Source: Flavobacteriales bacterium
Lineage (GTDB): Bacteria > Bacteroidota > Bacteroidia > NORP154
Reading direction: 5' to 3'
DNA: 20,064 bases
Assembly (NCBI GenBank): GCA_012965625.1
Contig: DTSC01000480.1
Location: forward strand, 1 to 20,064
The position numbers were made by a program, and so were the translations under genes. Numbering within the stretch: the stretch's first letter is position 1; every line of letters starts with the position of its first letter. Below the pieces are notes generated by a model. It searched no databases and was not told where the DNA came from. It was given only the letters and a program-made list of their open reading frames with translations. This document shows positions 1 to 8,307 of the stretch, in pieces.

Positions 1-49
1 CTTTTGCCATATACATCTCTAACAATTTCATAGAATAGGAGGACCAAAC

Positions 50-910
50 CTAATAGGTGGTGGTCATATTATCTGGAATACAGATTATAACATCTGCTTT
101 CCCAATGTGCTCTTCCTCTAGCTTGCTAATATCGGTTTGCTGAACGCTTGAAACCGTAAACACTTTGACATTTTTTATCGCTTTTTTTATATACCATACA
201 ATGCCTTCATAGTTATCAGAATGGTATGCACCATTATAATGGACAAATGCTCCTTTTTTATTGTAGTTTCCCTTAATAAAATAGGCCATGGTTGCATCTT
301 TCGCCGCCTGGGCTTTTGGCAGGTTAGTTCCTCCATGACTTCTGCCCATTTTCAACATTTCACTATAACAGGTTACCGTTGAATCATACTCAAGCGGTAA
401 AGGAGCCATGAATACTTTTGCCTCAGCAGACAACTTTTCCAGTCCTTCAAATCCACTGTTGTAGACGATGGAAGCATACCTTCTGGGAATGTTGGTAGCA
501 ATAAACTTTATTCCGCTTGTTTTAGCAAATTCAAGGAGCGGCTTGTAATCTGTTTTGTAATTATCCCATAACCTGCATTCCTCTTCAAATTTTTTGGTGG
601 TCAACAGTCCTGCTAGATATTCGTCGACAATAATCTGGTTATCTGCTTCAAGCATTTCGGCTCCCAGGACCAGATTTTTTCCATGTTTATTGAACAAATC
701 CTTGGTAAGCTCCAGTTGCAGCCAATGTACTATCGGATTGTTGTGAAGTTCTCCAATAAAAACAATGTCTGCCTTTTTTATCTCAGAAACCAGGCTTTGA
801 TAGGATGTCACTTTCCCATTTTTATCATATAGGATATAGGCTGGCTTGTCAGGCTTAAGCCCTGAATTCAACATCAGGACTGTAAGTGCAAAAAGAAGTT
901 TTCCTCTCAT
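50..910 (-). CDS. ChaN-like haem-binding/uptake family exported protein (DUF399)
   Basis: Predicted exported protein of 286 residues in the ChaN / haem-binding-uptake (Tiki-like) superfamily. The N-terminus has a short signal-like segment (hydrophobic residues about 5-14). I see no lipobox cysteine near it, unlike classical ChaN lipoproteins. Family-type motifs are GELHNN at 53-58, GAEM at 83-86, NIPR at 140-143, the AQAAKDATMA stretch at 200-209, and HYNGAYHSDNYEG from 224. Characterised ChaN proteins bind haem and are linked to iron acquisition; the role here is inferred from family only. The start is ATG with a fitting promoter just upstream. The gene is divergent from era and appears single in this window. 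Family assignment is fairly sure; substrate is not. Confidence 0.75.
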   Translation of the reverse strand: MRGKLLFALTVLMLNSGLKPDKPAYILYDKNGKVTSYQSLVSEIKKADIVFIGELHNNPIVHWLQLELTKDLFNKHGKNLVLGAEMLEADNQIIVDEYLAGLLTTKKFEEECRLWDNYKTDYKPLLEFAKTSGIKFIATNIPRRYASIVYNSGFEGLEKLSAEAKVFMAPLPLEYDSTVTCYSEMLKMGRSHGGTNLPKAQAAKDATMAYFIKGNYNKKGAFVHYNGAYHSDNYEGIVWYIKKAIKNVKVFTVSSVQQTDISKLEEEHIGKADVIICIPDNMTTTY

Positions 911-932
911 TTTCAGGATATAACCATTGAAA

Positions 933-961
933 CAAACTTATGAAAATATTTGATATTCAAA
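933..961 (-). promoter_or_regulatory. Predicted Bacteroidetes-type promoter for the ChaN-like gene
   Basis: On the minus strand, TTTG (961-958) is followed after 17 nt by TAAGTTTG (940-933), matching the TTTG-N17-23-TAnnTTTG consensus of Bacteroidetes primary sigma promoters. Transcription would start near 926, giving a leader of about 16 nt before the ATG at 910. Prediction from pattern only. Confidence 0.5.
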
Positions 962-1019
962 GGGATAAATGCTTAGGCTTTTGTAAATTCGCATCCAGAT
1001 TAAAAAATCGGCATCAGAG

Positions 1020-1910
1020 ATGGCAGAAGAAAAACATAAAGCTGGATTTGTAAACATCATTGGAAACCCAAATGTGGGTAAATCCACATTGATGAATGCC
1101 CTGGTTGGAGAGCGGATATCCATCATTACCTCTAAAGCACAAACAACCCGTAATAGGATTATGGGTATTGTGAATGGGGAAAACTTTCAGATAGTGTACT
1201 CCGATACTCCTGGGGTTATTGATCCAGGATATAAGCTTCATGAGAAAATGATGAAATTTGTCAACACCGCATTCTCCGATGCTGATGTCTTGTTATTTGT
1301 AACAGATATAACAGAAAAAGAAGAAAGTGTTTCTGATATTATTTCCAGGCTTGAAAAAGTACAACAGCCGGTCTTTTTATTGTTGAATAAAATTGATCTG
1401 GCCGATCAGAATTCAGTGGAAATACTTGTGGAGTCATGGAGTAAAAGGCTGAAAAATGCAAAGGTGATTCCCATTTCAGCACTGGAAAAGTTCAATACTT
1501 CAGCCATTTTTGACCTGATTATCGAAAATTTGCCAGAATGCCCACCGTACTTTCCTAAAGACCAGCTAACAGACAAGCCCGAACGTTTTTTTGTTGCCGA
1601 GATCCTAAGAGAAAAAGTTTTTAAATATTATAAAAAAGAAATCCCCTATTCTGTAGCCATTTTAATTGAATCCTTTAAAGAGGAGGAAAAAATAATAAAG
1701 ATAAGGGCCGAGATAATCGTAGAAAGAGAATCCCAGAAAGGAATAATCATTGGGCATAAGGGAAAAGCCCTAAAAAATGTTGGCTCTTCAGCTCGCAGAG
1801 ACATGGAGAACTTTTTACAGAAACATGTTTTCCTTGAAACATATGTTAAGGTGGATAAAGATTGGAGGAAAAATGATCGCTCCCTTAAAAATTTTGGCTA
1901 TAATTCATAA
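1020..1910 (+). CDS. era: GTPase Era, 16S rRNA binding / 30S assembly factor
   Basis: Era is an essential GTPase that binds the 3' end of 16S rRNA and helps late 30S subunit maturation. The 296-residue length is typical. The N-terminal G domain shows G1 GNPNVGKS (15-22), G2-region TTRNR (42-46), G3 DTPG (62-65), G4 NKID (123-126) and G5 SAL (153-155). The C-terminal part contains the type II KH RNA-binding domain with the GHKGKA loop at about 245-250. The ATG is followed by the usual short N-terminal tail before the first beta strand. The der gene follows 36 nt downstream on the same strand, so the two probably share a transcript. No key residue appears missing. Confidence 0.97.
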   Translation: MAEEKHKAGFVNIIGNPNVGKSTLMNALVGERISIITSKAQTTRNRIMGIVNGENFQIVYSDTPGVIDPGYKLHEKMMKFVNTAFSDADVLLFVTDITEKEESVSDIISRLEKVQQPVFLLLNKIDLADQNSVEILVESWSKRLKNAKVIPISALEKFNTSAIFDLIIENLPECPPYFPKDQLTDKPERFFVAEILREKVFKYYKKEIPYSVAILIESFKEEEKIIKIRAEIIVERESQKGIIIGHKGKALKNVGSSARRDMENFLQKHVFLETYVKVDKDWRKNDRSLKNFGYNS

Positions 1911-1946
1911 ATGAATGAACTTTTTTAATTGTCTTTCTCTTAATAC

Positions 1947-3251
1947 ATGAGCAATATTGTTGCCATAGTAGGCAGGCCAAATGTTGGGAAATCAACCTTG
2001 TTCAATCGCCTGACAAAAACCCGGCATGCCATTGTTGATAGTACCAGTGGTGTTACGCGAGACCGGCATTACGGAAAGGTGGAATGGAATGGAAAAATCA
2101 TATCTATTGTTGACACCGGAGGCTACGTAATGGGTTCAGATGATATTTTTGAAGAGGAGATTCGGAAACAGGCTAAGATAGCCATGGAAGAGTCTGACCT
2201 GATACTCTTCATGGTAGATGTTACTACCGGGATTACAGGTATGGATAAAGACCTGGCAGATATCCTGCGCCGTTCTAAGAAAAAAGTATTCGTAGTTTCA
2301 AATAAAGTAGATACCAATGACAGAATTCCTCAAGCAAGTGAGTTCTATTCATTAGGAATGGGGGAAATTTATTGTATCTCATCCATTAATGGAAAAGGAA
2401 CGGGAGAGCTGTTAGATGATCTTGTACTCTCCCTAAAGGACGGAAAAGCTCCTGCTAACGATGACTTGCCCAGGTTTGCAGTAGTAGGCAAGCCCAATGT
2501 GGGAAAATCCTCCTTTGTCAATGCCCTTATAGGAGAAGACAGGAATATTGTTACAGATATTGCAGGGACAACAAGAGATTCCTTGGATACAAGATTCACT
2601 GCTTTCGGCCATGATTTTATCTTAGTAGATACAGCAGGCCTTAGAAAAAAAGGGAAGGTTCAGGAAGATTTAGAATTTTATTCTGTAATGCGTTCTATTA
2701 GAGCTATTGAGAACTGTGATGTTTGTATTTTAATAATTGAGGCGGCTGATGGGATGAATGCTCAGGACATGAATATTTTTCATCTTGCTGAGCGAAACAA
2801 TAAAGGGGTTATTGTATTAGTAAACAAATGGGATCTGATGAAAAAAGAAACCAATTCTACTAAAGAATACATGAAAAAAGTATTGGCTAAAACGGCACCG
2901 TTTTCAGATGTCCCCATAGTCTTTACTTCAGCACTTACAAAACAGCGGCTTTTAAAAGGATTGGAAAAGGCAGTAGAGGTATACAATAACAGAATACGAA
3001 AAATTGCAACGTCAAAAATCAACAAGTTTTTAGAAAGGGCCATTGCAACAAATCCACCACCAGCAATTAAAGGAAAGTATATTAAGATCAAATATGCAAC
3101 CCAGCTACCTACACACTCACCTTCCTTTGCTTTTTTCTGCAATCTGCCTCAATATGTAAAAGAACCATACCGCCGCTACGTAGAAAATCGGCTAAGGGAA
3201 GAGTTTAACTTTGAGGGAGTGCCCATTAGAATTTTCTTCAGGAAGAAATAG
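1947..3251 (+). CDS. der: Ribosome biogenesis GTPase Der (EngA), double G domain
   Basis: Der has two tandem GTPase domains and a C-terminal KH-like domain and acts in 50S subunit assembly. At 434 residues it is of normal size. First G domain: GRPNVGKST (9-17), DTGG (56-59), NKVD (119-122). Second: GKPNVGKSS (181-189), DTAG (228-231), NKWD (293-296). The KH-like domain occupies roughly the last 85 residues and ends in a basic tail (RIFFRKK). It lies directly downstream of era. Its last 14 bp overlap the 3' end of the convergent PLP-enzyme gene, so the two transcripts must overlap at their ends. I see no hairpin terminator after its stop, which lies inside the neighbouring coding region. Confidence 0.97.
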   Translation: MSNIVAIVGRPNVGKSTLFNRLTKTRHAIVDSTSGVTRDRHYGKVEWNGKIISIVDTGGYVMGSDDIFEEEIRKQAKIAMEESDLILFMVDVTTGITGMDKDLADILRRSKKKVFVVSNKVDTNDRIPQASEFYSLGMGEIYCISSINGKGTGELLDDLVLSLKDGKAPANDDLPRFAVVGKPNVGKSSFVNALIGEDRNIVTDIAGTTRDSLDTRFTAFGHDFILVDTAGLRKKGKVQEDLEFYSVMRSIRAIENCDVCILIIEAADGMNAQDMNIFHLAERNNKGVIVLVNKWDLMKKETNSTKEYMKKVLAKTAPFSDVPIVFTSALTKQRLLKGLEKAVEVYNNRIRKIATSKINKFLERAIATNPPPAIKGKYIKIKYATQLPTHSPSFAFFCNLPQYVKEPYRRYVENRLREEFNFEGVPIRIFFRKK

Positions 3252-4407
3252 CATTTAAAGCTTGGGCCAAATCCTCTATCAAAAGTTCCGGCTCTTCCAG
3301 TCCGATATATATCCTCACCATATTCCATGGCAATTCACTATTTTTATAATTCTGAGATTCCAACAAGGCACAGGTAGGAAAAAGCAACGATTCGTGGCCA
3401 CCCCATGAACATGCCATCAAAAATAGTTTCAGGCTATCGCAGAACTTCTCTACCCCTTCCATACTACTTGTCTTTATAAGAACAGAGAACATGCCACCAC
3501 ATCCTTTCATTTGTTTCTTTGCTAGCTCCAATTGGGGAAAGCTGCTCGAAAAGGGATAAAAGACTTTTTCAATTTTGTCATGATTTTCCAAAAATGACAA
3601 GACTTGCATAGCACTCTGTGAACTTCGTTCAACCCTCAGCTTAAATGTACGCAAACCTCTAATCATCAGCCAGGCTTCCTGTGGACCAATAATTCCACCA
3701 ATGGTCATATATTCAGATTTAAATATACTTGCCACCTTTTTATTTGAACCACATAAAACACCAGCTACAAGATCGCTGTGTCCGGAAATATATTTACTTG
3801 CTGAATGAACTACCATATCAATCCCCATCTTAATCGGCTGCTGAAATAGGGGTGTAGAATAACTATTGTCACAAACCGTGATGATCTTATGTTTCTTTGC
3901 CAATTTTGCAACCTCAATCAGATCTTGAAGTTCATAGGTTAGAGAATTAGGGCTTTCCAGAACAAAAAGGCTGGTATTAGGCTTGATTGCTTTTTGAAAA
4001 TTAGCAATGTCCGTTCCATCAACCATTTCAGTTTCAATCCCATACCGCACCAGATATTCATTTAGTAGCTTGTTAGTCCAACTATAGGGTTTTTGCACAC
4101 ACACCACATGATCCCCTTGGTTTACCGACGACATAATAGCTGCCGCCATGGCAGCACTACCACTTCCAAATATCAAAGAATTTTCGGCACCTTCTAATGC
4201 TGCTAATTTTTTCCTTAGAATTTCTACAGTTGGATTAACACCACGGGTATAAAATGGGACCTCAAACTCCTTCTTTAACGATTCCCTAAGTTTTGCAACA
4301 TTTGGAAAACAGAAATTGCTTGCCTGGAAGATCGGCGGAGATATAGAATTAAAATATGTTTCCCTGTCCTCACCTAAGTGATTAATTATCTCTGAAATCT
4401 CCATCAT
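3238..4407 (-). CDS. PLP-dependent Cys/Met metabolism enzyme (cystathionine gamma-synthase / gamma-lyase family)
   Basis: Fold-type I PLP enzyme of the Cys/Met metabolism family, 389 residues. Visible landmarks: YTRGVNPT at 53-60 (phosphate and substrate contacts), GSGSAAM at 81-87 (the glycine-rich PLP phosphate loop), Asp180 in the CDNS segment (partner of the pyridine nitrogen), and HSASKY at 201-206 with Lys205 as the likely Schiff-base lysine. Members include cystathionine gamma-synthase, cystathionine gamma- or beta-lyase, O-acetylhomoserine sulfhydrylase and methionine gamma-lyase; sequence alone by eye does not separate them. Its place downstream of metK suggests methionine or homocysteine metabolism. 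ATG codons at 4407 and 4404 are adjacent and either may be used. A stem-loop at 4421-4450 lies between metK and this start. Confidence 0.85.
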   Translation of the reverse strand: MMEISEIINHLGEDRETYFNSISPPIFQASNFCFPNVAKLRESLKKEFEVPFYTRGVNPTVEILRKKLAALEGAENSLIFGSGSAAMAAAIMSSVNQGDHVVCVQKPYSWTNKLLNEYLVRYGIETEMVDGTDIANFQKAIKPNTSLFVLESPNSLTYELQDLIEVAKLAKKHKIITVCDNSYSTPLFQQPIKMGIDMVVHSASKYISGHSDLVAGVLCGSNKKVASIFKSEYMTIGGIIGPQEAWLMIRGLRTFKLRVERSSQSAMQVLSFLENHDKIEKVFYPFSSSFPQLELAKKQMKGCGGMFSVLIKTSSMEGVEKFCDSLKLFLMACSWGGHESLLFPTCALLESQNYKNSELPWNMVRIYIGLEEPELLIEDLAQALNAISS

Positions 4408-4420
4408 TAATGAATATGCA

Positions 4421-4450
4421 AAAGGACCTATGCAATCGCAAAGGTCCTTT
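4421..4450 (-). terminator. Stem-loop between metK and the PLP-enzyme gene; possible terminator or attenuator
   Basis: AAAGGACCT (4421-4429) and AGGTCCTTT (4442-4450) form a perfect 9-bp stem with a 12-nt loop. On the minus strand the descending arm ends in TTTT but no longer T-run follows. It begins 23 nt beyond the metK stop and ends 13 nt before the next start codon. It may end metK transcription, partly attenuate a metK-PLP enzyme transcript, or stabilise an mRNA end. Confidence 0.5.
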
Positions 4451-4473
4451 GTAAATTTTAAGCTTAAATCAAA

Positions 4474-5763
4474 TTATGCTTCTACTTCTTGATTATCAAC
4501 AGCTCCCACTAAAGAAAAAGCTTCTCTTACTTTATCAACATAATTGAGCTCTTCCCATCCAAAAAGCTGAACACTTTTCATTTCATTTTTTCCGTTATAG
4601 TAAACCTCAACTTCCTTAGTTTCCGGCTTTCGGCCCATATGCCCATATGCTGCAGTCTCCTGGAAGATCGGATTTTTTAACCCAAAACGCTCGATAATTG
4701 CAGCAGGTTTCATGTCAAATATCTCCCTTACTTTTTCTGCAATCTCACCATCATTTATATCCACCTTGGATTTGCCATAGGTATTTACATACAATCCAAC
4801 AGGGTCAGCTACACCAATTGCATAAGCAACCTGTACCAATACTTCATCAGAGATTCCAGCAGCAACCAGGTTTTTGGCTATATGCCTGGTTGCATATGCT
4901 GCAGACCTGTCTACTTTTGAAGAATCCTTGCCAGAAAATGCGCCACCACCATGGGCCCCCTTTCCACCATAAGTATCAACAATGATCTTTCTTCCAGTCA
5001 ATCCAGTATCACCATGGGGACCTCCAATTACAAATTTGCCAGTTGGATTAACATGATATATAATATCATCATTAAACAACCTTTGAGTTCTATCTGGAAG
5101 TTTTGCTTTAACTCTGGGAATAAGGATGTTGATTATATCACCTTTAATCTTTTCAAGCATCTTAGCTTCCTCATCAAAATCATCATGCTGAGTAGACACT
5201 ACAATGGTATCAATCCTGATTGGAATATCGTTATCATCATACTCAATGGTAACCTGAGATTTTGAATCAGGACGAAGGTATCTTACTTCATTTTGCTCTC
5301 TTCTGATTTCTGCCAGCTCTGTCAGGAGCAAATGAGAAAGAGCCAGCGCTAAGGGCATATAATTATCTGTTTCATTGGTCGCATACCCAAACATCATTCC
5401 CTGGTCTCCTGCCCCCTGTTCTTGATGCAATCCCTTACCTACTTCAACTCCTTGACGAATTTCAGATGATTGTTCATGGATTGCCGAAATCACACCACAT
5501 GAGTCTGCATCAAACATATAATCTGACTTATTATAGCCAATTTTTCTAATTACCTCTCTAGCAATTTGCTGTGCATCGACATAACCAGATGTTTTTACTT
5601 CTCCGGATAAAACCGCAAGACCGGTGGTTACCAAAGTTTCACAGGCAACCTTTGAATTTGGGTCACGCTTTAAAAATGCATCTAGCAATGCATCTGAAAT
5701 TTGATCAGATACTTTATCAGGATGTCCTTCTGATACTGATTCTGATGTAAAATAATATGCCAT
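4474..5763 (-). CDS. metK: S-adenosylmethionine synthetase
   Basis: Methionine adenosyltransferase: makes SAM from methionine and ATP with release of phosphate and pyrophosphate, in the cytoplasm. Diagnostic signatures are all present: GHPDK at 13-17 (methionine/ATP site), GAGDQGMMFGYA at 117-128, and the glycine-rich phosphate-binding loop GGGAFSGKD at 272-280. The 429-residue length is a little above the E. coli enzyme (384) because of inserts such as 195-225. The ATG at 5763 opens the conserved YYFTSESVSEGHPDK N-terminus. It follows gldA on the same strand after a 62-nt gap that contains a candidate -7 box. A PLP enzyme of sulfur amino acid metabolism lies downstream. Confidence 0.98.
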   Translation of the reverse strand: MAYYFTSESVSEGHPDKVSDQISDALLDAFLKRDPNSKVACETLVTTGLAVLSGEVKTSGYVDAQQIAREVIRKIGYNKSDYMFDADSCGVISAIHEQSSEIRQGVEVGKGLHQEQGAGDQGMMFGYATNETDNYMPLALALSHLLLTELAEIRREQNEVRYLRPDSKSQVTIEYDDNDIPIRIDTIVVSTQHDDFDEEAKMLEKIKGDIINILIPRVKAKLPDRTQRLFNDDIIYHVNPTGKFVIGGPHGDTGLTGRKIIVDTYGGKGAHGGGAFSGKDSSKVDRSAAYATRHIAKNLVAAGISDEVLVQVAYAIGVADPVGLYVNTYGKSKVDINDGEIAEKVREIFDMKPAAIIERFGLKNPIFQETAAYGHMGRKPETKEVEVYYNGKNEMKSVQLFGWEELNYVDKVREAFSLVGAVDNQEVEA

Positions 5764-5792
5764 CTTCTTAATTTAGTTTTTTATTAGGGTTG

Positions 5793-5800
5793 CAAAGTTA
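5793..5800 (-). promoter_or_regulatory. Candidate -7 box of a metK promoter
   Basis: The minus strand reads TAACTTTG, matching TAnnTTTG, in the 62-nt gap between gldA and metK. A transcript would start near 5786, about 23 nt before the metK ATG. No good TTG -33 element is found 17-23 nt upstream, so this is weak and metK may instead be read through from gldA. Confidence 0.3.
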
Positions 5801-5825
5801 AGAAATCACAAACAACTTTAAAAGC

Positions 5826-6734
5826 CTAATTACCAGTAAGTTCTTTAAAAATGTCTTCGAGACTTTTTTCTTCTTTACTCATAGTAAGGACAGTAATCTC
5901 ATTTTCCACAGCCCATTTAAAGATCTGAGGTCTAAAATCTTCATTAATATTTGTTTCTATCTTCCAAGTATTATCGCCCTTACTAAATGCGTTTAAAACC
6001 CCATCAATAGACAATAAATCCTCTACCTCAACCTCTCTGTCAAACTCAACTGTTAGCCCCTGGGATTTCTTTAACGAACGTTGCATCTCATCGATCTTTC
6101 CATCTGCAACGATTACACCTTTATTTATGATAATTGCTCTATCACAAATAGCTTCAACCTCTTGCATTATGTGAGTTGAAAACATTACGGTTTTCTCCTT
6201 CCCAATACTTTTGATAAGATTTCTAACCTCTTCCAACTGCATGGGGTCAAGACCAGATGTGGGTTCATCCAAGATTAATACCTCCGGATCATGGATCAGT
6301 GCTTGAGCAAGGCCCACGCGCTGCCTATAACCTTTTGACAAAGCACCAATTTTTTTATTTTGTTCTGGCAGTAAACCTGTCATCTCAACCATTTCAAGCA
6401 CTCTTTCCTTTGGCTTTGAGACTTTATGAATATTGGCAATAAACCCCAGATATTCCTTAATATACATATCAACATACAAGGGATTATTCTCAGGAAGGTA
6501 ACCTACTTTTCTTCTGACTTCAACAGAGAGATCAACCACATCTTTATCACAAACGAGAGCAGAACCTGAAGTTTGTGGAATATAACAGGTAAGGATCTTC
6601 ATCATAGTTGTCTTTCCTGCGCCATTAGGCCCCAGAAAACCAACCACTTCACCTTTAGCAATCTCAAAGGAAATATTATCCAGCACTTTCTGACGTCCAT
6701 AAAGCTTAGAAACCTCCTGTACAAGAATCGACAT
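5826..6734 (-). CDS. gldA: ABC transporter ATP-binding protein, GldA-like (gliding motility)
   Basis: Cytoplasmic ATPase subunit of an ABC exporter, 302 residues from the ATG. Walker A is GPNGAGKTT (35-43), the ABC signature region LSKGYRQR (132-139), Walker B VLILDEPT (152-159) and the H-loop STH (186-188). The long C-terminal extension and the GYLPENNPLYVDMYIKEYL segment (78-96) resemble GldA, the ATPase working with GldF and GldG in Flavobacterium gliding; no gldF or gldG is in the window, so a related multidrug-type ABC-2 transporter is possible. A TTG at 6740 is in frame upstream, but the ATG at 6734 gives the family's usual MSI start. It is divergent from rsgA across an inverted repeat. 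Confidence 0.75.
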   Translation of the reverse strand: MSILVQEVSKLYGRQKVLDNISFEIAKGEVVGFLGPNGAGKTTMMKILTCYIPQTSGSALVCDKDVVDLSVEVRRKVGYLPENNPLYVDMYIKEYLGFIANIHKVSKPKERVLEMVEMTGLLPEQNKKIGALSKGYRQRVGLAQALIHDPEVLILDEPTSGLDPMQLEEVRNLIKSIGKEKTVMFSTHIMQEVEAICDRAIIINKGVIVADGKIDEMQRSLKKSQGLTVEFDREVEVEDLLSIDGVLNAFSKGDNTWKIETNINEDFRPQIFKWAVENEITVLTMSKEEKSLEDIFKELTGN

Positions 6735-6763
6735 AATCAATCACCTTTAAATTTTAGATGATA

Positions 6764-6787
6764 CAAATGTAAAAATATATACATTTG
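6764..6787. promoter_or_regulatory. Inverted repeat carrying two divergent TACATTTG boxes between gldA and rsgA
   Basis: CAAATGTA (6764-6771) and TACATTTG (6780-6787) are perfect inverted copies separated by 8 A/T bases. Each, read outward, matches the Bacteroidetes -7 box TAnnTTTG: TACATTTG on the minus strand towards gldA and on the plus strand towards rsgA. The implied starts are near 6757 and 6794. Good -33 elements are not evident for either, so the element could also be an operator. A start near 6794 would exclude the ATG at 6790 for rsgA. Confidence 0.45.
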
Positions 6788-6828
6788 GAATGAACCATAA
6801 ATCATTAACCCCTATTCCCAGCCATAAA

Positions 6829-7761
6829 ATGAAAGGTATTGTTGTCAAATCTACAGGAAGCTGGTATGAGGTCTTGACTGAAAATGGGCTGCGTATCAAT
6901 TGCAGGATTAAAGGAAAATTTCGAACAAAAAACATAGAATCAACCAATCCTGTTGCGGTTGGAGACAAAGTGCGGATTGAGCTTGAACAAGATAGGAATG
7001 GCTTAATTACTGATATTGAGAAACGAGATAATTACATTATCAGAAAAGCAACAAACCTTTCTAAGCGTATCCATATAATTGCTTCCAATATAGATCAAGC
7101 CATATTAATCGCTACATTGAAAAATCCGGTCACCTCCACAATGTTTATTGATAGGTTCCTGGTTAGTGCAGAGTCTTTTCACGTGCCAACTATCATCCTT
7201 ATAAATAAAATAGATATATACGACAAGAAGACAATTGCAGAACAAAACAAGCTAAGTAACACATATAGTAATGCTGGATATGATGTATATGCAATCTCCG
7301 CAGAAACTCGCTATAATCTTGATATTTTTGAGGGAATGTTAAAAGGCAGAACTAGTTTGGTCTCTGGAATTTCAGGAGTTGGCAAATCTACGCTTATCAA
7401 TGCTATTGATCCAAACCTCAACTTAAAGGTCAGAGAAATCTCTGATCATCATAAAATGGGAAAACACACAACCACGTTCGCTGAAATGTTTGAACTTAAA
7501 TTTGGTGGGTTCATTATTGACACACCAGGTATAAAAAGCTTTGGTCTAATAGACATGAAAGAGGGTCTTGCCCATCGTTTTCCAGAAATGCGAAAAATAA
7601 TGGATCAGTGTCAATTCAGCAATTGCCTTCACATAAACGAACCAAATTGTGCAGTAAGAGATGCTGTTAACAATGGAGAAATAGCAACATTTCGCTATAA
7701 TAACTACCTGGCCATGTTTAATAGCAATGAGGATGATCCATACAGACAGAAAGGCTATTAA
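6829..7761 (+). CDS. rsgA: Small-subunit-dependent ribosome GTPase RsgA (YjeQ)
   Basis: RsgA binds the 30S subunit near the decoding centre and its 30S-stimulated GTPase acts in late maturation. The order is the family's circular permutation: N-terminal OB fold (1-65), then G4 NKID (126-129), G1 GISGVGKST (180-188) and G3 DTPG (231-234), followed by a zinc knuckle C-x4-C-x-H-x5-C at 261-274. I chose the ATG at 6829 (310 residues, MKGIVVKSTGSWY), because the OB fold usually starts right there and the likely transcription start is about 6794. An ATG at 6790 would add 13 residues of unlikely sequence. dtd follows after 8 nt, so they are probably one operon. It is the third ribosome-assembly GTPase in the window. 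Confidence 0.95.
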   Translation: MKGIVVKSTGSWYEVLTENGLRINCRIKGKFRTKNIESTNPVAVGDKVRIELEQDRNGLITDIEKRDNYIIRKATNLSKRIHIIASNIDQAILIATLKNPVTSTMFIDRFLVSAESFHVPTIILINKIDIYDKKTIAEQNKLSNTYSNAGYDVYAISAETRYNLDIFEGMLKGRTSLVSGISGVGKSTLINAIDPNLNLKVREISDHHKMGKHTTTFAEMFELKFGGFIIDTPGIKSFGLIDMKEGLAHRFPEMRKIMDQCQFSNCLHINEPNCAVRDAVNNGEIATFRYNNYLAMFNSNEDDPYRQKGY

Positions 7762-7769
7762 TAAATTTT

Positions 7770-8222
7770 ATGAGACTAGTTGTTCAAAGGGTAAAGGAAG
7801 CATCTGTTATAGTTAAAGGAAAAATTGTTGGGAGCATTGGAGATGGATTGATTGTCTTCCTAGGAATCGAAGACTTGGATACCCATGAGGATATCATATG
7901 GCTAAGTAATAAGATTGTTAAAATGCGAATATTTGATGATGAGCAAGGGCTAATGAACTTATCCGTTCAAGATATAAATGGGGAGATTCTTGTAATAAGT
8001 CAATTTACACTTCATGCAAGCACAAAAAAGGGAAACAGGCCATCTTTCATTAAGGCAGCTAAACCAGAAATAGCTAAACCTCTTTACAATGGCTTTATTT
8101 CACAATTGCAATCAGATTTAGGAAAACAAATCCAATCTGGAAGGTTCGGAGCCATGATGAAGGTAAAACTAACCAATGACGGACCAGTAACGATTATAAT
8201 AGACTCGCAACACAAGGAATAA
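7770..8222 (+). CDS. dtd: D-aminoacyl-tRNA deacylase (DTD)
   Basis: Homodimeric cytoplasmic proofreading enzyme that hydrolyses D-aminoacyl-tRNAs and also glycyl-tRNA(Ala), keeping D-amino acids out of translation. The 150-residue length is standard. Both active-site signatures are visible: SQFTLHA at 77-83 and NDGPVT at 136-141, the latter carrying the cross-dimer Gly-Pro motif that excludes L-amino acids. The start MRLVVQRV is the classical N-terminus. It begins 8 nt after the rsgA stop, indicating co-transcription, and links the pair to translation quality. Confidence 0.97.
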   Translation: MRLVVQRVKEASVIVKGKIVGSIGDGLIVFLGIEDLDTHEDIIWLSNKIVKMRIFDDEQGLMNLSVQDINGEILVISQFTLHASTKKGNRPSFIKAAKPEIAKPLYNGFISQLQSDLGKQIQSGRFGAMMKVKLTNDGPVTIIIDSQHKE

Positions 8223-8224
8223 TC

Positions 8225-8255
8225 TTGAAATTTGTATCTTTATCGCATGGATTTG
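8225..8255 (+). promoter_or_regulatory. Weak candidate promoter for the 8308 gene
   Basis: TTG (8225-8227) is followed after 20 nt by TGGATTTG (8248-8255), one mismatch from TAnnTTTG. A start near 8262 would leave a leader of about 46 nt. An alternative, TTTTG (8266-8270) N20 TATTTAAG, fits the -7 box less well. Confidence 0.28.
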
Positions 8256-8307
8256 GTTTAATCAATTTTGATGGTAAAAAGCCAGGTGCATATTTAAGTT
8301 ATATTAA

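Noticed and set aside
1..49. A possible start on the minus strand (ATG at 31-29, reading MKLLEMYMAK to the left edge).
   Set aside because: Only about ten codons are inside the window and no ribosome binding site or promoter supports it. It could be the next gene, but cannot be judged.
2780..3142. A 120-codon open frame on the minus strand inside der.
   Set aside because: It is antisense to the well-conserved C-terminal half of der, shows no family motif and has no promoter.
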